The notes beneath the pieces are model-generated. The model was given only the letters and a program-made list of their open reading frames with translations, did not search any database and had not been told where the DNA came from. Of a stretch of 64,000 bases of DNA, positions 37,828 to 49,766 are shown piece after piece. This stretch comes from Tillus elongatus (Eukaryota > Arthropoda > Insecta > Coleoptera > Cleridae). The DNA lies in assembly GCA_964006375.1 (NCBI GenBank), contig OZ023267.1:18713971-18777970 (forward strand), given 5' to 3'. Numbering within the stretch: position 1 is the stretch's first letter; the number at the start of each line of letters is the position of its first letter. A program made the translations under genes and the position numbers.

Positions 37828-38572
37828 TGTTGCGTTTACTCCGGGTTCTGGATAAGTGAGACTTTAAATTTTAACAAAACAACTTTATTTACACTCTAAA
37901 TATGGATACAATAAAATTTCTAGAATGTCTCTCTCACAAAACACTTCATTTACTGGCCTTACAATTACTACTCTCAACAAAAGTCACTAATCTGGTACTA
38001 CAGTCACTACTCTCTTAACACTTTACACTGCTTCTTCAAGTCACTACCACATTCTCTTACTGAACTGAACTAACTCGGGCTGGCTTGCTTTCGCTTTTAT
38101 ATACTCGCCGTACCTTCCCCTCCTTTCTAGAGCATTCCATTCCAGAACGTTCCAGGACCTTCTTTTACTAGAAGGTTCTGTGAATACAGATCGGTCCCGT
38201 GTGTATACAGGGGGATGTGTATACAGGATGATCCAAATGTGGTCACCACTCCTATGCTACACAAGAGATGTTTCTCGAACTATAAGATCTCTCTGCGTAT
38301 ACAGGGTGTAAGGGTTCTCTGCGTATACAGGGTGTATATACAGGGTGTTCGGAATGTGCAGACCTCAGTTATCCGTTCCGACGGGGCACAAGTTGGTAAC
38401 TTCGTTATTTCTGGTCCTAGAGGGTTGAGACTTCGCCTGAGGGGGGTCACCCCAGGCACCCCCAGGGGGTGGGGAGGCGGTGTTGCCAGATTGTGCAAAA
38501 ATTCCCAGATGTTGGGGAAATTCTGGAGATGTGGCAACACCGCACCTACGTCTATTGAAGTGCTTTGTAACA
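37828..38572 (-). repeat. Gypsy 3' LTR
   Basis: It matches the 5' LTR over its full 745 bp, offset 6,033. Its copies of the heat-shock-like units and TATA box lie at 38,134-38,163 and 38,094-38,103. The LTR also contains several copies of a 'tatacagg' motif at about 38,215-38,345. Confidence 0.95.
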
Positions 38573-38586
38573 CTGCCCCCCTCCTT
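38573..38586 (-). other. Gypsy polypurine tract
   Basis: The minus strand reads AAGGAGGGGGGCAG directly upstream of the 3' LTR. It would prime plus-strand DNA synthesis, and it overlaps the pol stop codon (38,585-38,587). Confidence 0.85.
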
Positions 38587-41500
38587 AAGACTGTTCGTCC
38601 CGAACAGTATTTACCGGCCGCCAACTTGGGGGTTCGTTGCCCCGATAGGGACTCAACCTCTCTATGTGAACAACTTTGGGTTTAGTTCTTGGAGACAGCT
38701 GGATTCTGTAGACTAGGTCGTTGATTTTCTTAGTCACCAAGTATGGCCCTTCCCATGGTTTCTGAAGTTTGGGACTGAGGCCCTTTCTCCTTGTTGGTTG
38801 GTACAGCCACACTGCATCACCTTCCTTGAATGTATGGGGTGTTGCTCTGCGATCCAAGCGCATCTTCATCCGGTCACTGCTTAAGAGGAGCCTATCTCTG
38901 ACACATCTGTGTATAGTGCGCAGTTTTCCTTCTAGGTCGGCGACATACTCAGGTAACGTAGCTAGGTCCGCTATGTCCTCGTTCGGTGGTGGTCTCGTCA
39001 TGTCGATTGGTAACCGCATCTCTCTGCCGGTCAACATCATGGATGGAGTGTAGCCGGTAGATTCATGCTGAGAGCTTCTGTAAGCTAGGAGGAACAGAGG
39101 TATCAACTTGTCCCAGGTTCTCTGATTCTCGTCGACAAACATAGCAAGATACTGATTGATGGTCCTGTTATGCCGTTCTACCATGCCGTCTGATTGAGGG
39201 TGGAGTGGCGTTGTTCTCGTTTTCTTTATGCCTAGCAAGTCCATTAGGCTCTTCCAGACCTCTGATTCGAAATTCCGGCCCTGGTCGGTGTGAATCTCCA
39301 AGGGTACGCCATGCAGTGATATGACATTTTCCATCAGGGCTTCTGCTACGGTCGTTGCCTCTTGGTTGGGGATCGGCGCAACTTCAGGCCATTTCGAGAA
39401 GTAGTCCATCGCCACCATTATGTATCTGTTCCCAGACTCTGTGATGGGAAAAGGTCCTGCGATGTCTACGGCAACTCTCTCCCACGGTGTACCTGAGATG
39501 TACTGCATCATTTTTCCTCTGGATCGGGTCTTTGGTCCTTTCTTTGAAGCACATTGGTCACACCTTTTGCACCATTCTTCCACGCTTCTTCGGCAGTTTA
39601 TCCAATAGAAGCGGTCTCTCACTCTGGCAAGAGTCCTGTTGACCCCAAAGTGGCCTCCACTTCTACTATTGTGTAGCTCTTGAAGAACACTGCTTATGCA
39701 CTCACTTGGCACGACGGTCTGGTATATACAGTCTCTACCATCGGCAGTTTCCCATTTTCGAGTGATCATGTCATTCTTTAGACACAATGAGTCCCATTGT
39801 AGCCAGTATCCTTTAACCTCCGCCCCAAACCGGGACACATCGTGCCACTCAGGTCTTTTCCCCTTTTGTAGCCATTCTCTAATATTTTTCAAGTCTGGAT
39901 CTGTCTTCTGTGCGTCTCTGATGTATTCAAGATTTACGTCTAGATCGGTGTTATTCTTCTGTCCTGCCACCAGTTGTTTGATCTGATGAGTTACTTTGTC
40001 GATCTCTTTGTTCTCTTGTCGCTCGCAAAATTTACATTCATGCACTGAACATGGTCTTCTCGACAGGCTGTCTGCATTGGCGTGACTTCTTCCTCTTCGA
40101 TGTTCAATCCGGAAGTCGTAGCTCTGCAGTTTCTCTATCCATCGTGCTATCTGTCCTTCAGGATTTCTAAAGTTCAGAAGCCATTGCAGAGCAGAGTGAT
40201 CTGACCTCACGCGGAATGTTCTTCCGTACAGGAAGCTGTGGAAATGTTCGATGGATCTTACAACTGCCAGCAGTTCTTTCCGGGTTACACAGTAATTTTT
40301 TTCTGCTTTTCCGAACGTTTTGCTGAAGTAGCCTATCACAACTTCTTCTCCGGCTTGGAGCTGCGAGAGTACTGCCCCAATGCCATACTGGGAAGCATCA
40401 GTGTCCAGTATGAACAGTCCTTCGTTCTGAGGATAAGCCAGTATAGGAGCAGTGAGAAGACGATGTTTGAGTTCTCTAAAAGACTCTTGGCAATCTGGTG
40501 ACCAGATGAACTCGACCTTATTTTCAGTCAGGCTATGCAGAGGTTTCGCAATGCTGCTGAAGTACTTCACAAAGCGTCGGTAGTAGCTGCAAAGTCCCAG
40601 AAAACTTCTGACCTCATGTTTGTTCCTCGGCACAGGCCAGTCTCTTACTGCCTTTATTTTCTCTGGATCAGTTTCTATCCCTTTCTCAGAAACGACATGT
40701 CCGAGGAAACTCACTCTCTTCTGGAAGAGGACGCATTTCTTGGGATTAAGTTGCAGATTGGCACCTCTCAGCCTGGAGAAAACTTGCTTCAGATTCGACA
40801 GGTGGTCATCGAAAGTCCTTCCAATCACCATGACATCATCGAGATACACCAGGCATGTTTCCCATGTCAGTCCTCTCAGCACTAACTCCATTAGTCGCTC
40901 GAAGGTGGCAGGTGCATTACATAAGCCGAATGGCATGACCTTGAATTGGTACAACCCATTCCCGGTTGAAAAAGCAGTCTTCTCCTTATCGTCTTTATGG
41001 AGTTCTACTTGCCAGTAGCCACTTTTCAGGTCTAATGTAGAGAACCACTTTGATCCGGCCAAAGTGTTCAAAGTGTCGTCGATCCGGGGCAGGGGATAAC
41101 TGTCTTTCTTGGTGACATCATTCAGCTTCCTATAGTCCACGCAAAATCTCATAGTGCCGTCTTTCTTGGTGACCAAAACTACTGGGGACGACCAAGGACT
41201 ATTAGATTCCTCGATCACACCATCTTCCAGCATTTCGTTAACCATCGCCTTGATTTCTGATTGCTTGGCAAAAGGCAGTCTTCTCGGCGGCTGTCTAATT
41301 GGTCTTGCGTCGCCAGTATTAATTCTGTGTTGCACTAGACTCGTACGACCTGTGATTTTATCTTGAGCGAAAATATCGGCCTCCTCCAATACGAACTTCA
41401 CTGCCATCTCCATCTCCATATTGTTCAATTGGCCCCATGAATTCTTGAACCGCTCTACTAATTCTACTGGCAGTCTTCTGTCTAATGCAGTGGGTGTCAC

Positions 41501-42253
41501 GTTTTTGGACAACGTCACTCGGTCAATGGGTTCGCAAGTGGCGATAACCTCACCTTTCTTCAATGTGACCCTGTTAGTTTGCACGTTAGCCACTCTTATG
41601 GGTATTGTCCTCTTCGGGTCTACTAAGCATCGTGCGACGAGGGCACCATCATGTCTATCTTTTAGGGGCTCCGCTATGAGAGCAGACATACCATCAAGTT
41701 TCTTCTCTAGCCTGGCTCTGACAATCTTCTCACTGTTACCAGGAATCCGTGTATCCTCGTCGACAATAAGTCTCACCCTGAGATTAGCTTCGCCTGCTGT
41801 TGGAGATAAATACAACTCTTCGTTGCCGATTCTCAAAATCTTATTTTGGAAGTCCACTGAAAAGACATCAAACTCTTCCATTATATCCAAGCCCAGAATA
41901 AATTCGTCGACGATTTCTGCGACGACAGCCTTGGCCTGCAGCTCAGTACTGCCCAGCTTAATGTAAACAATGGCCTCTCCATGCACGGGTATCCTATCTC
42001 CTTTCGCTGTCTCCAACACAGGCTGTTTGTTGGTCGTGAGTGCCGGCATGTTTGGCAACATGTCTGGACGTACAACGGATCTAGTGGCACCAGTATCGAT
42101 GGTGAAACTGCATTGTCTTCCGTCCATGCTGCCAGGTATAACGAGGCTCTCGTGGTAGCGTCGGATAGTGGAGACCTTTACTTTGGGGCCTTGGGACTCG
42201 CACGCCAGCTGCCGCCCCCTTACACTGGCGTCAGGTCGTTTCCCTGACGCCGC
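38585..42253 (-). CDS. pol: Gypsy Pol polyprotein (protease, RT, RNase H, integrase)
   Basis: The frame opens after a stop at 42,254-42,256 and is most likely reached by -1 frameshifting from gag; the first Met is at 42,127, giving 1,180 residues. From that Met the domains run: aspartic protease FTIDTGATRSVV (about 8-20); RT with FCVDYRKLNDVT, FSTLDLKSGYWQ, MPFGLCNAPATFERLM and YLDD (about 310-480); RNase H ILDTDASQYGIGAVLSQ; integrase zinc motif GGHFGVNRTLARVRDRFYW...CKRCDQCASK; the D,D-E core VAVDIAGPFP, HTDQGRNFES and GMVERHNRT; and a GPY/F-type end (WEGPYLV). All catalytic residues are visible. It copies the RNA genome in a capsid and integrates the DNA. Confidence 0.96.
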   Translation of the reverse strand, partial: AASGKRPDASVRGRQLACESQGPKVKVSTIRRYHESLVIPGSMDGRQCSFTIDTGATRSVVRPDMLPNMPALTTNKQPVLETAKGDRIPVHGEAIVYIKLGSTELQAKAVVAEIVDEFILGLDIMEEFDVFSVDFQNKILRIGNEELYLSPTAGEANLRVRLIVDEDTRIPGNSEKIVRARLEKKLDGMSALIAEPLKDRHDGALVARCLVDPKRTIPIRVANVQTNRVTLKKGEVIATCEPIDRVTLSKNVTPTALDRRLPVELVERFKNSWGQLNNMEMEMAVKFVLEEADIFAQDKITGRTSLVQHRINTGDARPIRQPPRRLPFAKQSEIKAMVNEMLEDGVIEESNSPWSSPVVLVTKKDGTMRFCVDYRKLNDVTKKDSYPLPRIDDTLNTLAGSKWFSTLDLKSGYWQVELHKDDKEKTAFSTGNGLYQFKVMPFGLCNAPATFERLMELVLRGLTWETCLVYLDDVMVIGRTFDDHLSNLKQVFSRLRGANLQLNPKKCVLFQKRVSFLGHVVSEKGIETDPEKIKAVRDWPVPRNKHEVRSFLGLCSYYRRFVKYFSSIAKPLHSLTENKVEFIWSPDCQESFRELKHRLLTAPILAYPQNEGLFILDTDASQYGIGAVLSQLQAGEEVVIGYFSKTFGKAEKNYCVTRKELLAVVRSIEHFHSFLYGRTFRVRSDHSALQWLLNFRNPEGQIARWIEKLQSYDFRIEHRRGRSHANADSLSRRPCSVHECKFCERQENKEIDKVTHQIKQLVAGQKNNTDLDVNLEYIRDAQKTDPDLKNIREWLQKGKRPEWHDVSRFGAEVKGYWLQWDSLCLKNDMITRKWETADGRDCIYQTVVPSECISSVLQELHNSRSGGHFGVNRTLARVRDRFYWINCRRSVEEWCKRCDQCASKKGPKTRSRGKMMQYISGTPWERVAVDIAGPFPITESGNRYIMVAMDYFSKWPEVAPIPNQEATTVAEALMENVISLHGVPLEIHTDQGRNFESEVWKSLMDLLGIKKTRTTPLHPQSDGMVERHNRTINQYLAMFVDENQRTWDKLIPLFLLAYRSSQHESTGYTPSMMLTGREMRLPIDMTRPPPNEDIADLATLPEYVADLEGKLRTIHRCVRDRLLLSSDRMKMRLDRRATPHTFKEGDAVWLYQPTRRKGLSPKLQKPWEGPYLVTKKINDLVYRIQLSPRTKPKVVHIERLSPYRGNEPPSWRPVNTVRDEQS

Positions 42254-43800
42254 TCACTGTTGGTGTATTCTTGTCTTCTGCGAGCCACCTGTTGGGTTTG
42301 TGAGCACTGTCTACTTATGTGCCCTTTCCTACCACACTTGTAACATTCTATGTCTGACCAATCTGCTTTCGTTTTACGTGCTCCGACCGTTGCAGTGAGC
42401 TTGCTTATGGCTTCCTTTATAAACTTTATTTCTTGCCTAAGTTCCCCAGTCGTGTCTGAAAGGTCCTCTTTCTCCTTCACTTCGCGCAGCCTGTTGCGGC
42501 GAGGTTGAGATGCATTCTTCGCTGCTTCAAATTCCAAGCCATAAATTACGCAGTCCGTAAGTGTTTTGAACCTTCCGAGCCTTAAAGCTTGTTGCATTTC
42601 ATTATCAAGTACCCCATCGATGAAGGTCTGGACGGTTATCTGGTTGACAAATTCTTCTGGGGCTTGGGGATATGCCAGTCGCACAAGTTTCTCCACTTCG
42701 GCACTAAATTCTTGCAGCGTCTCATTTGGCTTCTGGACCCTTGACTTTAGTTGTGTCTGGTAGACCTGGCTCATGTACTTGTTACCATATCTCAAATCTA
42801 GGGCCTGTATCACTGTTAAGTAGTTTTGCTGTTTCGACTCCGGGATGTTCTGGAGGATCTCTAGGGCTTTACCTCTAAGCGAGAGAATTAGAGCAGTTGC
42901 TGCCTGTTGTTCGCTCCACCCATTGCTGAGAGCTGCCGCCTCAAACTGCCTCCTGTACATGGGCCACGATGTTTCTCCGTCAAAAGTCGGCGGCTTCAAG
43001 GTTCCATGAGGCTGCTGCACGATTGGTATACCTTCTTCCGGACGATTTTGAACTGGGGACATTCCAGTAACTCCTCTTGGTTGAGTTCTGTCAGTCTGGC
43101 CCATCACCTGCTCTGTCAGTTCTCTATGTCTGACTTCTGTGCCTTTCATCATCATCTTCATTTGTTCTTTCAACCCCTCCACTTCTTCCCATCGTTTGTT
43201 CCAATCCTTTACATTTTCTGTTACATTTTCTACTTTACTGTTCACATTTTCTATTTGTTCGTTGATCAGTTCAATTTCCTCTTTTACATCGACTCTCATA
43301 TTGTGAAACATACTTCGGAGGTCTTCTTTGTCTTCTAGTCGTCGTTTTTCGTCTTCTTCGCGTTGCTTCTTGAGTTCTTCTTTATCTTCAAGACGCCTCT
43401 GTTCCTCCTCTTGTCGTCTTCTCTCGTCTTCTTCGCGCCGTCTTCTTTCATCTTCTTGTCGCCGTTGTTCGTCTTCTTCGCGTTGCCTCTTGAGGTCTTC
43501 TTTATCTTCTTGCCGCCGTCGTTCCTCTTCTTCGCGCCGTCTTCTTTCTTCTTCTTGTCGTCGTTGTTCGTCTTCTTTGCGTCGTCTTCTTTCATCTTCT
43601 TGTCGCCGTTGTTCGTCTTCTTCGCGTTGCCTCTTGAGGTCTTCTTTATCTTCTTGCCGCCGTCGTTCGTCTTCTTCGCGCCGTCTTCTTTCTTCTTCTT
43701 GTCGTCGTTGTTCGTCTTCTTCGCGTTGCTTTTTTAGTAAGTCCATCAACTCTTTGATTTCAGCCATCTTGTCGTAGTCAGTCGATCTGGTGTTTACCAT
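42220..43800 (-). CDS. gag: Gypsy Gag with long charged coiled coil
   Basis: The 526-residue protein starts 40 nt after the PBS. Residues about 20-170 are an unusual Glu/Arg/Asp/Gln-rich repeat (EEDEQRRQEDERRRREE-type) predicted to be a long coiled coil. A retrotransposon Gag capsid region follows (FDGETSWPMYRRQFEAAALS; LQEFSAEVEKLVRLAYP, about 275-400), then a CCHC zinc knuckle CYKCGRKGHISRQC near 490. Gag assembles the virus-like particle and packages RNA. The -1 frameshift site lies in its last eight codons. The repeat region is coded by an impure triplet array. Confidence 0.95.
   Translation of the reverse strand: MVNTRSTDYDKMAEIKELMDLLKKQREEDEQRRQEEERRRREEDERRRQEDKEDLKRQREEDEQRRQEDERRRRKEDEQRRQEEERRRREEEERRRQEDKEDLKRQREEDEQRRQEDERRRREEDERRRQEEEQRRLEDKEELKKQREEDEKRRLEDKEDLRSMFHNMRVDVKEEIELINEQIENVNSKVENVTENVKDWNKRWEEVEGLKEQMKMMMKGTEVRHRELTEQVMGQTDRTQPRGVTGMSPVQNRPEEGIPIVQQPHGTLKPPTFDGETSWPMYRRQFEAAALSNGWSEQQAATALILSLRGKALEILQNIPESKQQNYLTVIQALDLRYGNKYMSQVYQTQLKSRVQKPNETLQEFSAEVEKLVRLAYPQAPEEFVNQITVQTFIDGVLDNEMQQALRLGRFKTLTDCVIYGLEFEAAKNASQPRRNRLREVKEKEDLSDTTGELRQEIKFIKEAISKLTATVGARKTKADWSDIECYKCGRKGHISRQCSQTQQVARRRQEYTNSERRQGNDLTPV
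42238..42244 (-). promoter_or_regulatory. Programmed -1 frameshift heptamer GGGAAAC
   Basis: On the minus strand the heptamer reads G GGA AAC in the gag frame, the canonical X XXY YYZ slippery pattern. It lies in the 34-nt overlap (42,220-42,253) between the gag stop and the upstream limit of the pol frame. Slippage by -1 gives GGG AAA and enters pol directly. The GC-rich stretch downstream (42,180-42,215) could form the stimulating structure. Confidence 0.8.
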
Positions 43801-43839
43801 TTACAGCTAGCTTGCTTGTTCACTTCTTCACTCACTTAT

Positions 43840-43857
43840 CCCACACTTCTGACACCA
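43840..43857 (-). other. Gypsy primer binding site
   Basis: Three nt after the 5' LTR the minus strand reads TGGTGTCAGAAGTGTGGG. TGG is the complement of a tRNA CCA end, and the rest resembles the 3' end of a tRNA-Leu with mismatches. The tRNA identity is an inference. Confidence 0.75.
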
Positions 43858-43860
43858 AAT

Positions 43861-44605
43861 TGTTGCGTTTACTCCGGGTTCTGGATAAGTGAGACTTTAA
43901 ATTTTAACAAAACAACTTTATTTACACTCTAAATATGGATACAATAAAATTTCTAGAATGTCTCTCTCACAAAACACTTCATTTACTGGCCTTACAATTA
44001 CTACTCTCAACAAAAGTCACTAATCTGGTACTACAGTCACTACTCTCTTAACACTTTACACTGCTTCTTCAAGTCACTACCACATTCTCTTACTGAACTG
44101 AACTAACTCGGGCTGGCTTGCTTTCGCTTTTATATACTCGCCGTACCTTCCCCTCCTTTCTAGAGCATTCCATTCCAGAACGTTCCAGGACCTTCTTTTA
44201 CTAGAAGGTTCTGTGAATACAGATCGGTCCCGTGTGTATACAGGGGGATGTGTATACAGGATGATCCAAATGTGGTCACCACTCCTATGCTACACAAGAG
44301 ATGTTTCTCGAACTATAAGATCTCTCTGCGTATACAGGGTGTAAGGGTTCTCTGCGTATACAGGGTGTATATACAGGGTGTTCGGAATGTGCAGACCTCA
44401 GTTATCCGTTCCGACGGGGCACAAGTTGGTAACTTCGTTATTTCTGGTCCTAGAGGGTTGAGACTTCGCCTGAGGGGGGTCACCCCAGGCACCCCCAGGG
44501 GGTGGGGAGGCGGTGTTGCCAGATTGTGCAAAAATTCCCAGATGTTGGGGAAATTCTGGAGATGTGGCAACACCGCACCTACGTCTATTGAAGTGCTTTG
44601 TAACA
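43861..44605 (-). repeat. Gypsy 5' LTR
   Basis: A 745-bp TG...CA terminal repeat that drives transcription of the element leftward. U3 lies at the right and carries the heat-shock-like promoter described separately. A further TTCTAGAA inverted unit lies downstream of the likely start at 43,951-43,958. Confidence 0.95.
44092..44220 (-). promoter_or_regulatory. LTR promoter: heat-shock element array, TATA box, initiator
   Basis: On the minus strand, from upstream down: GAA/TTC units at about 44,204-44,216; then six contiguous 5-bp units (44,167-44,196) reading nGAAn, nTCCn, nGAAn, nTTCn, nGAAn, nGAAn; about 30 bp further a TATATAAAAG box (44,127-44,136); then TTCAGTTCAGT (44,092-44,102), an arthropod-type initiator about 30 nt downstream of TATA. 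This order and spacing match the hsp70 class of heat-shock promoters, where HSF trimers bind GAA/TTC pentamers next to TATA. One unit is imperfect (TCC). Heat induction is inferred, not shown. Confidence 0.75.
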
Positions 44606-44718
44606 ATATATTTGTTTAACAGTTTATCTATAGTTTTCCAAGTTGCACGTATGTTGTGTGGTGTTGTATGGGACGGAAACCTGGCTTTTGAATAAACAGC
44701 ACATAAAGAGATAAAAAG

Positions 44719-46585
<1,867 letters not shown>

Positions 46586-47659
46586 AAAAAACACCATCTG
46601 GTTATCATCACTAAAGCTGCCCGCATATTTTCTGATTTTAGTAAAATACTTTTGATGTTTAAATAAACAAAGTATTTCGCTATTTTCATTAAGAAATAAA
46701 AACTACGCTAAATAAAAATCAAGGATAAGACTGATTATCGTGGTTTTAATTGTCCCATGCCTAAGTGATATATATTTTAGAATGCACCATCTGGCAAATC
46801 AGTTTTAAACTTGTTCTCGTCAAAGGTGTAATTAGGACAGCTTAGGTCTAAATACATCAAGGTTTATAGATATAAACCTTGTAAATACATATACATAATG
46901 CCACTGACAGTTTAAAATTCTACGCTTAAAATTACTGAATTTTGTTATGCCCTTTTTTGTCTAATTTTAAACAGAAACAGTAAATATAAACTAGATAACT
47001 AAACCGAGTAGCGAGATTTTAAATGTCAGAGAATAAGGTCAACTAGAGGCAACTTTTACGTCACTGAGTACTAATATCCAAAGTTATAATGACACAACCT
47101 AGGTTAAACGGGATAGAGGATAGGCAATATCTGATTAAATATTCATCGTGCTGTGGTTTGATATGGATCCAGATCGACTCAATATTAATAACTTCCTGGT
47201 AAGGTCCACAACTAGAAACTTGTTGGGAAGTAATGCAGGAAATATACCCGGAAATCTATCGCACGACAAAACTTTATACAATATATCAACTTATTTTATT
47301 TATTTACTTGCAGCGAACATCTCACGAGGAACTGTTTACACAAGTTGCATGTTTCATTCATAGTATGATACAGAGAAAATTTATTCCAATTCACAGTTAC
47401 ATTCAGGCACTTTATGCGTTCGTATGTTATATGGTAAGTTTTGCCATTTGCAAAGCCCTCATGAAATATACTCTTCAACATGAGAAACTTCAACACTTAT
47501 AGTTTGCAGGAGAAGTTTCACAACTTCTTGCCTCTTATTTGAATTGTATAGCACAAAGTACAAAGTGTAACGAAAATAGTGGCTTTTCAGAAAAACGATG
47601 CTCCTGGATTCTCAAGTGATGCATTAGGACAGAGTTATTGGGCCGACGCCAATGTAGTG
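46586..47659. other. Unassigned region
   Basis: Overlapping frames at 47,148-47,363 and 47,233-47,502 (71 and 89 codons) show no recognisable domain. No repeat family was identified. Confidence 0.4.
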
Positions 47660-48254
47660 CATTTTTATTTTAGCGAATTTTCCATAGGAAAAATTCGCTA
47701 ACTCAAAAAAATTCTAAACTCATTTCAATCAAACTTGGCAAAAATCTTGTTTGGGCGAAAAACAAGGTCGAGTTCGTTAATCGGCCTTTATGCTCAAGTT
47801 TTTCCAGTCGAAATCGGGGGAAACTTTTTGAAAACGATATATCTTAATAAACCTATGTTGTGAATTTTAAGTAATTCGGTACACAATATTTAGTTTTTTC
47901 CAAATAAAAAAAATCCCAAAGACATGCGTTGAAACGACTTTGTGGTCCAATGCCTGACAGACAAAGTAGTTAACTGTCACGCGTAGATTAAATCATACAA
48001 TAGGTATAAACCATACATCAACGGTAACCGAACTAAATATATACCAGGCAGAAAACATAGGTACTACCCGAACCAACAATCGTGAAATCTCGGCCGCAAT
48101 TATGGAAAATGACAGACGACATGAAATTGAAAATTTGCCACGTGACTGTTATTTAACTAGGGGTTCAATCAATTATTAAAATACACTTTATTTGTAGCTT
48201 TATGAACGGCCTCAAGTACAGTTCTACCGCAACATAGATATGTTATGCTGTCGC

Positions 48255-48343
<89 letters not shown>

Positions 48344-48545
48344 GCAGTCGCATAATATAGCAGAAATTTAAACAAAATCAAGCCAAGTATCTATAAAAAT
48401 GATTCTAAAATAGTTTCTTTTATCTTTAAACTGAAACATAGGACGTCATGTAAGACCGAAACAGTCGTGGGATGTGTTTCAATGGTAATTCTACTAATTC
48501 TGTAATTAATTTGTTCTGTATACCTTGAATATTATTTGACGTATG
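47660..48545 (+). repeat. Family B repeat
   Basis: It begins with a palindrome-type end (AGCGAATTTT...AAAATTCGCT, 47,672-47,699), then the left module without array, then the family B body shared with 17,280-17,810 and 61,700-62,345. A (TA)n array at 48,259-48,341 lies inside the body. Confidence 0.65.
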
Positions 48546-48615
48546 ACTAGATGGCGCAAGGGTCTCCGCGTTTGCCTCCTAGGCAGAAGGTTACGCAATC
48601 GAATCCAGCTCAAAG
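48546..48615 (+). repeat. tRNA-like sequence at the end of family B
   Basis: An A-box-like TGGCGCAAGGG, an anticodon-arm-like stretch and a B-box-like AATCGAATCC follow each other at tRNA spacing. The T arm does not pair well, so I call it a tRNA-derived promoter or relic, not a tRNA gene. A similar sequence follows the other copy at 62,400-62,465. Confidence 0.5.
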
Positions 48616-49556
48616 AACGTATGTTTATTTTAATGTTTTATTTTGACATTTGGAGAAACAATAGCGCACAGATTTCCTACGTTTTAAACAAGATCTCATT
48701 TTTGTTTAAAACGCCTAAATAAGTTTGTCATCCTTTAGTCTGAAATTATAATTTTGTTATTATTGATATTGAAAAAAAAAACGGTTTGATTAGGTTAACT
48801 AAAACGAAATCATACTAGCGATTAATAAGGAAAAATCACTGCTACGTTTATAACTTGAGAGATACTTTACTTTTCTAAACATGAATTAAGTTTCCTTCTG
48901 GAAATCTTCTGCATAACTTTAATGAAATTTGTAATACAAGTTTCTTTTAAAGAGACCTACACTATCTACAGATATAGCAAAATTTAGTTCGTTAGCTTCA
49001 TAGAAAATTGAGTTTTGGGCATTTTTCTCAAAAGGAGTTAGAACGCAAGATTTTTTTGATAATAGAGATATATCGATGGTAACACTTTCGAAAGGATTCT
49101 TCAAATGTGCGCATACTAGGACCTCTAAAATCGATCTTCAAGGTCTGTGTAAGTTTAAGTACTAACTTTACTAATATACCGTATAATATTGTGTACAATT
49201 CTTATGAAAATTCGCTACTATAACGCAGTTGCTGCGTCCCGAACTTTATTTTTGTTTTGTTTGTTTCAGTGGGTAAGAAAAAATATACAGAAATGGTGAT
49301 TTAAAGAACTAGAATAAGTATTAACACTGGTGAAGTAGGAGTCTGTTTAAGAAGCTGAAACCTTAAATTGATAGCGACAGTACCATAAGGTTTTGACCTT
49401 GATTTATGTAGATGTTATATCATCTACATTTAAGCCGACAATTAACTAACTGACCCTTTAATCAAGATTTAAACGGCCATTAATATAAAAAAATCCAGTT
49501 GCTACAAATCTTATAACTTGTTCCATCGTATCATGAATTGTTAACATTGTATCTTT
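48616..49556. other. Spacer with a partial TA-unit
   Basis: About 48,930-49,250 holds a diverged right module and the reversed GGACGCAGCAA-type end (49,215-49,245). The remainder is unassigned. Confidence 0.45.
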
Positions 49557-49680
49557 TAGTCACTTTTCTTAGAAAAAATTCACTAATGGAGAGATCCCGA
49601 CTTTTGAATTTTGAAAAAATTTCTTCAAATGAACGCGATCTATGACCCCTAGAACCCGAGGTCAGTTTCAATTTTTGTAT

Positions 49681-49766
<86 letters not shown>

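Larger units (their letters stand above)
37828..44605 (-). mobile_element. Complete Ty3/Gypsy LTR retrotransposon
   Basis: Two 745-bp LTRs in direct orientation, both TG...CA, flank gag and pol on the minus strand. The target duplication is ATAT (37,824-37,827 and 44,606-44,609). Reading both LTRs side by side I see no difference, and both ORFs are open. The copy therefore inserted very recently and may be competent. It has a PBS, a PPT, an LTR promoter and a frameshift signal. No envelope gene is present. Confidence 0.95.

Noticed and set aside
37484..37859. ORFs across the SINE as coding genes
   Set aside because: They overlap the tRNA-like head and conserved SINE body, in conflicting frames.
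42238..42244. Gag-pol joining by stop-codon readthrough
   Set aside because: Pol is not in the gag frame, so readthrough would not reach it; a -1 shift at GGGAAAC does.
43328..43777. Serine- and arginine-rich or Phe-rich ORFs antisense to gag
   Set aside because: They are shadows of the repeated Glu/Arg codons of Gag on the other strand.
47148..47502. Two overlapping ORFs as a gene
   Set aside because: They overlap in different frames, and neither has a recognisable motif.
48546..48615. A functional tRNA gene
   Set aside because: A- and B-box-like parts are present, but the T arm and acceptor do not pair; treated as tRNA-derived.
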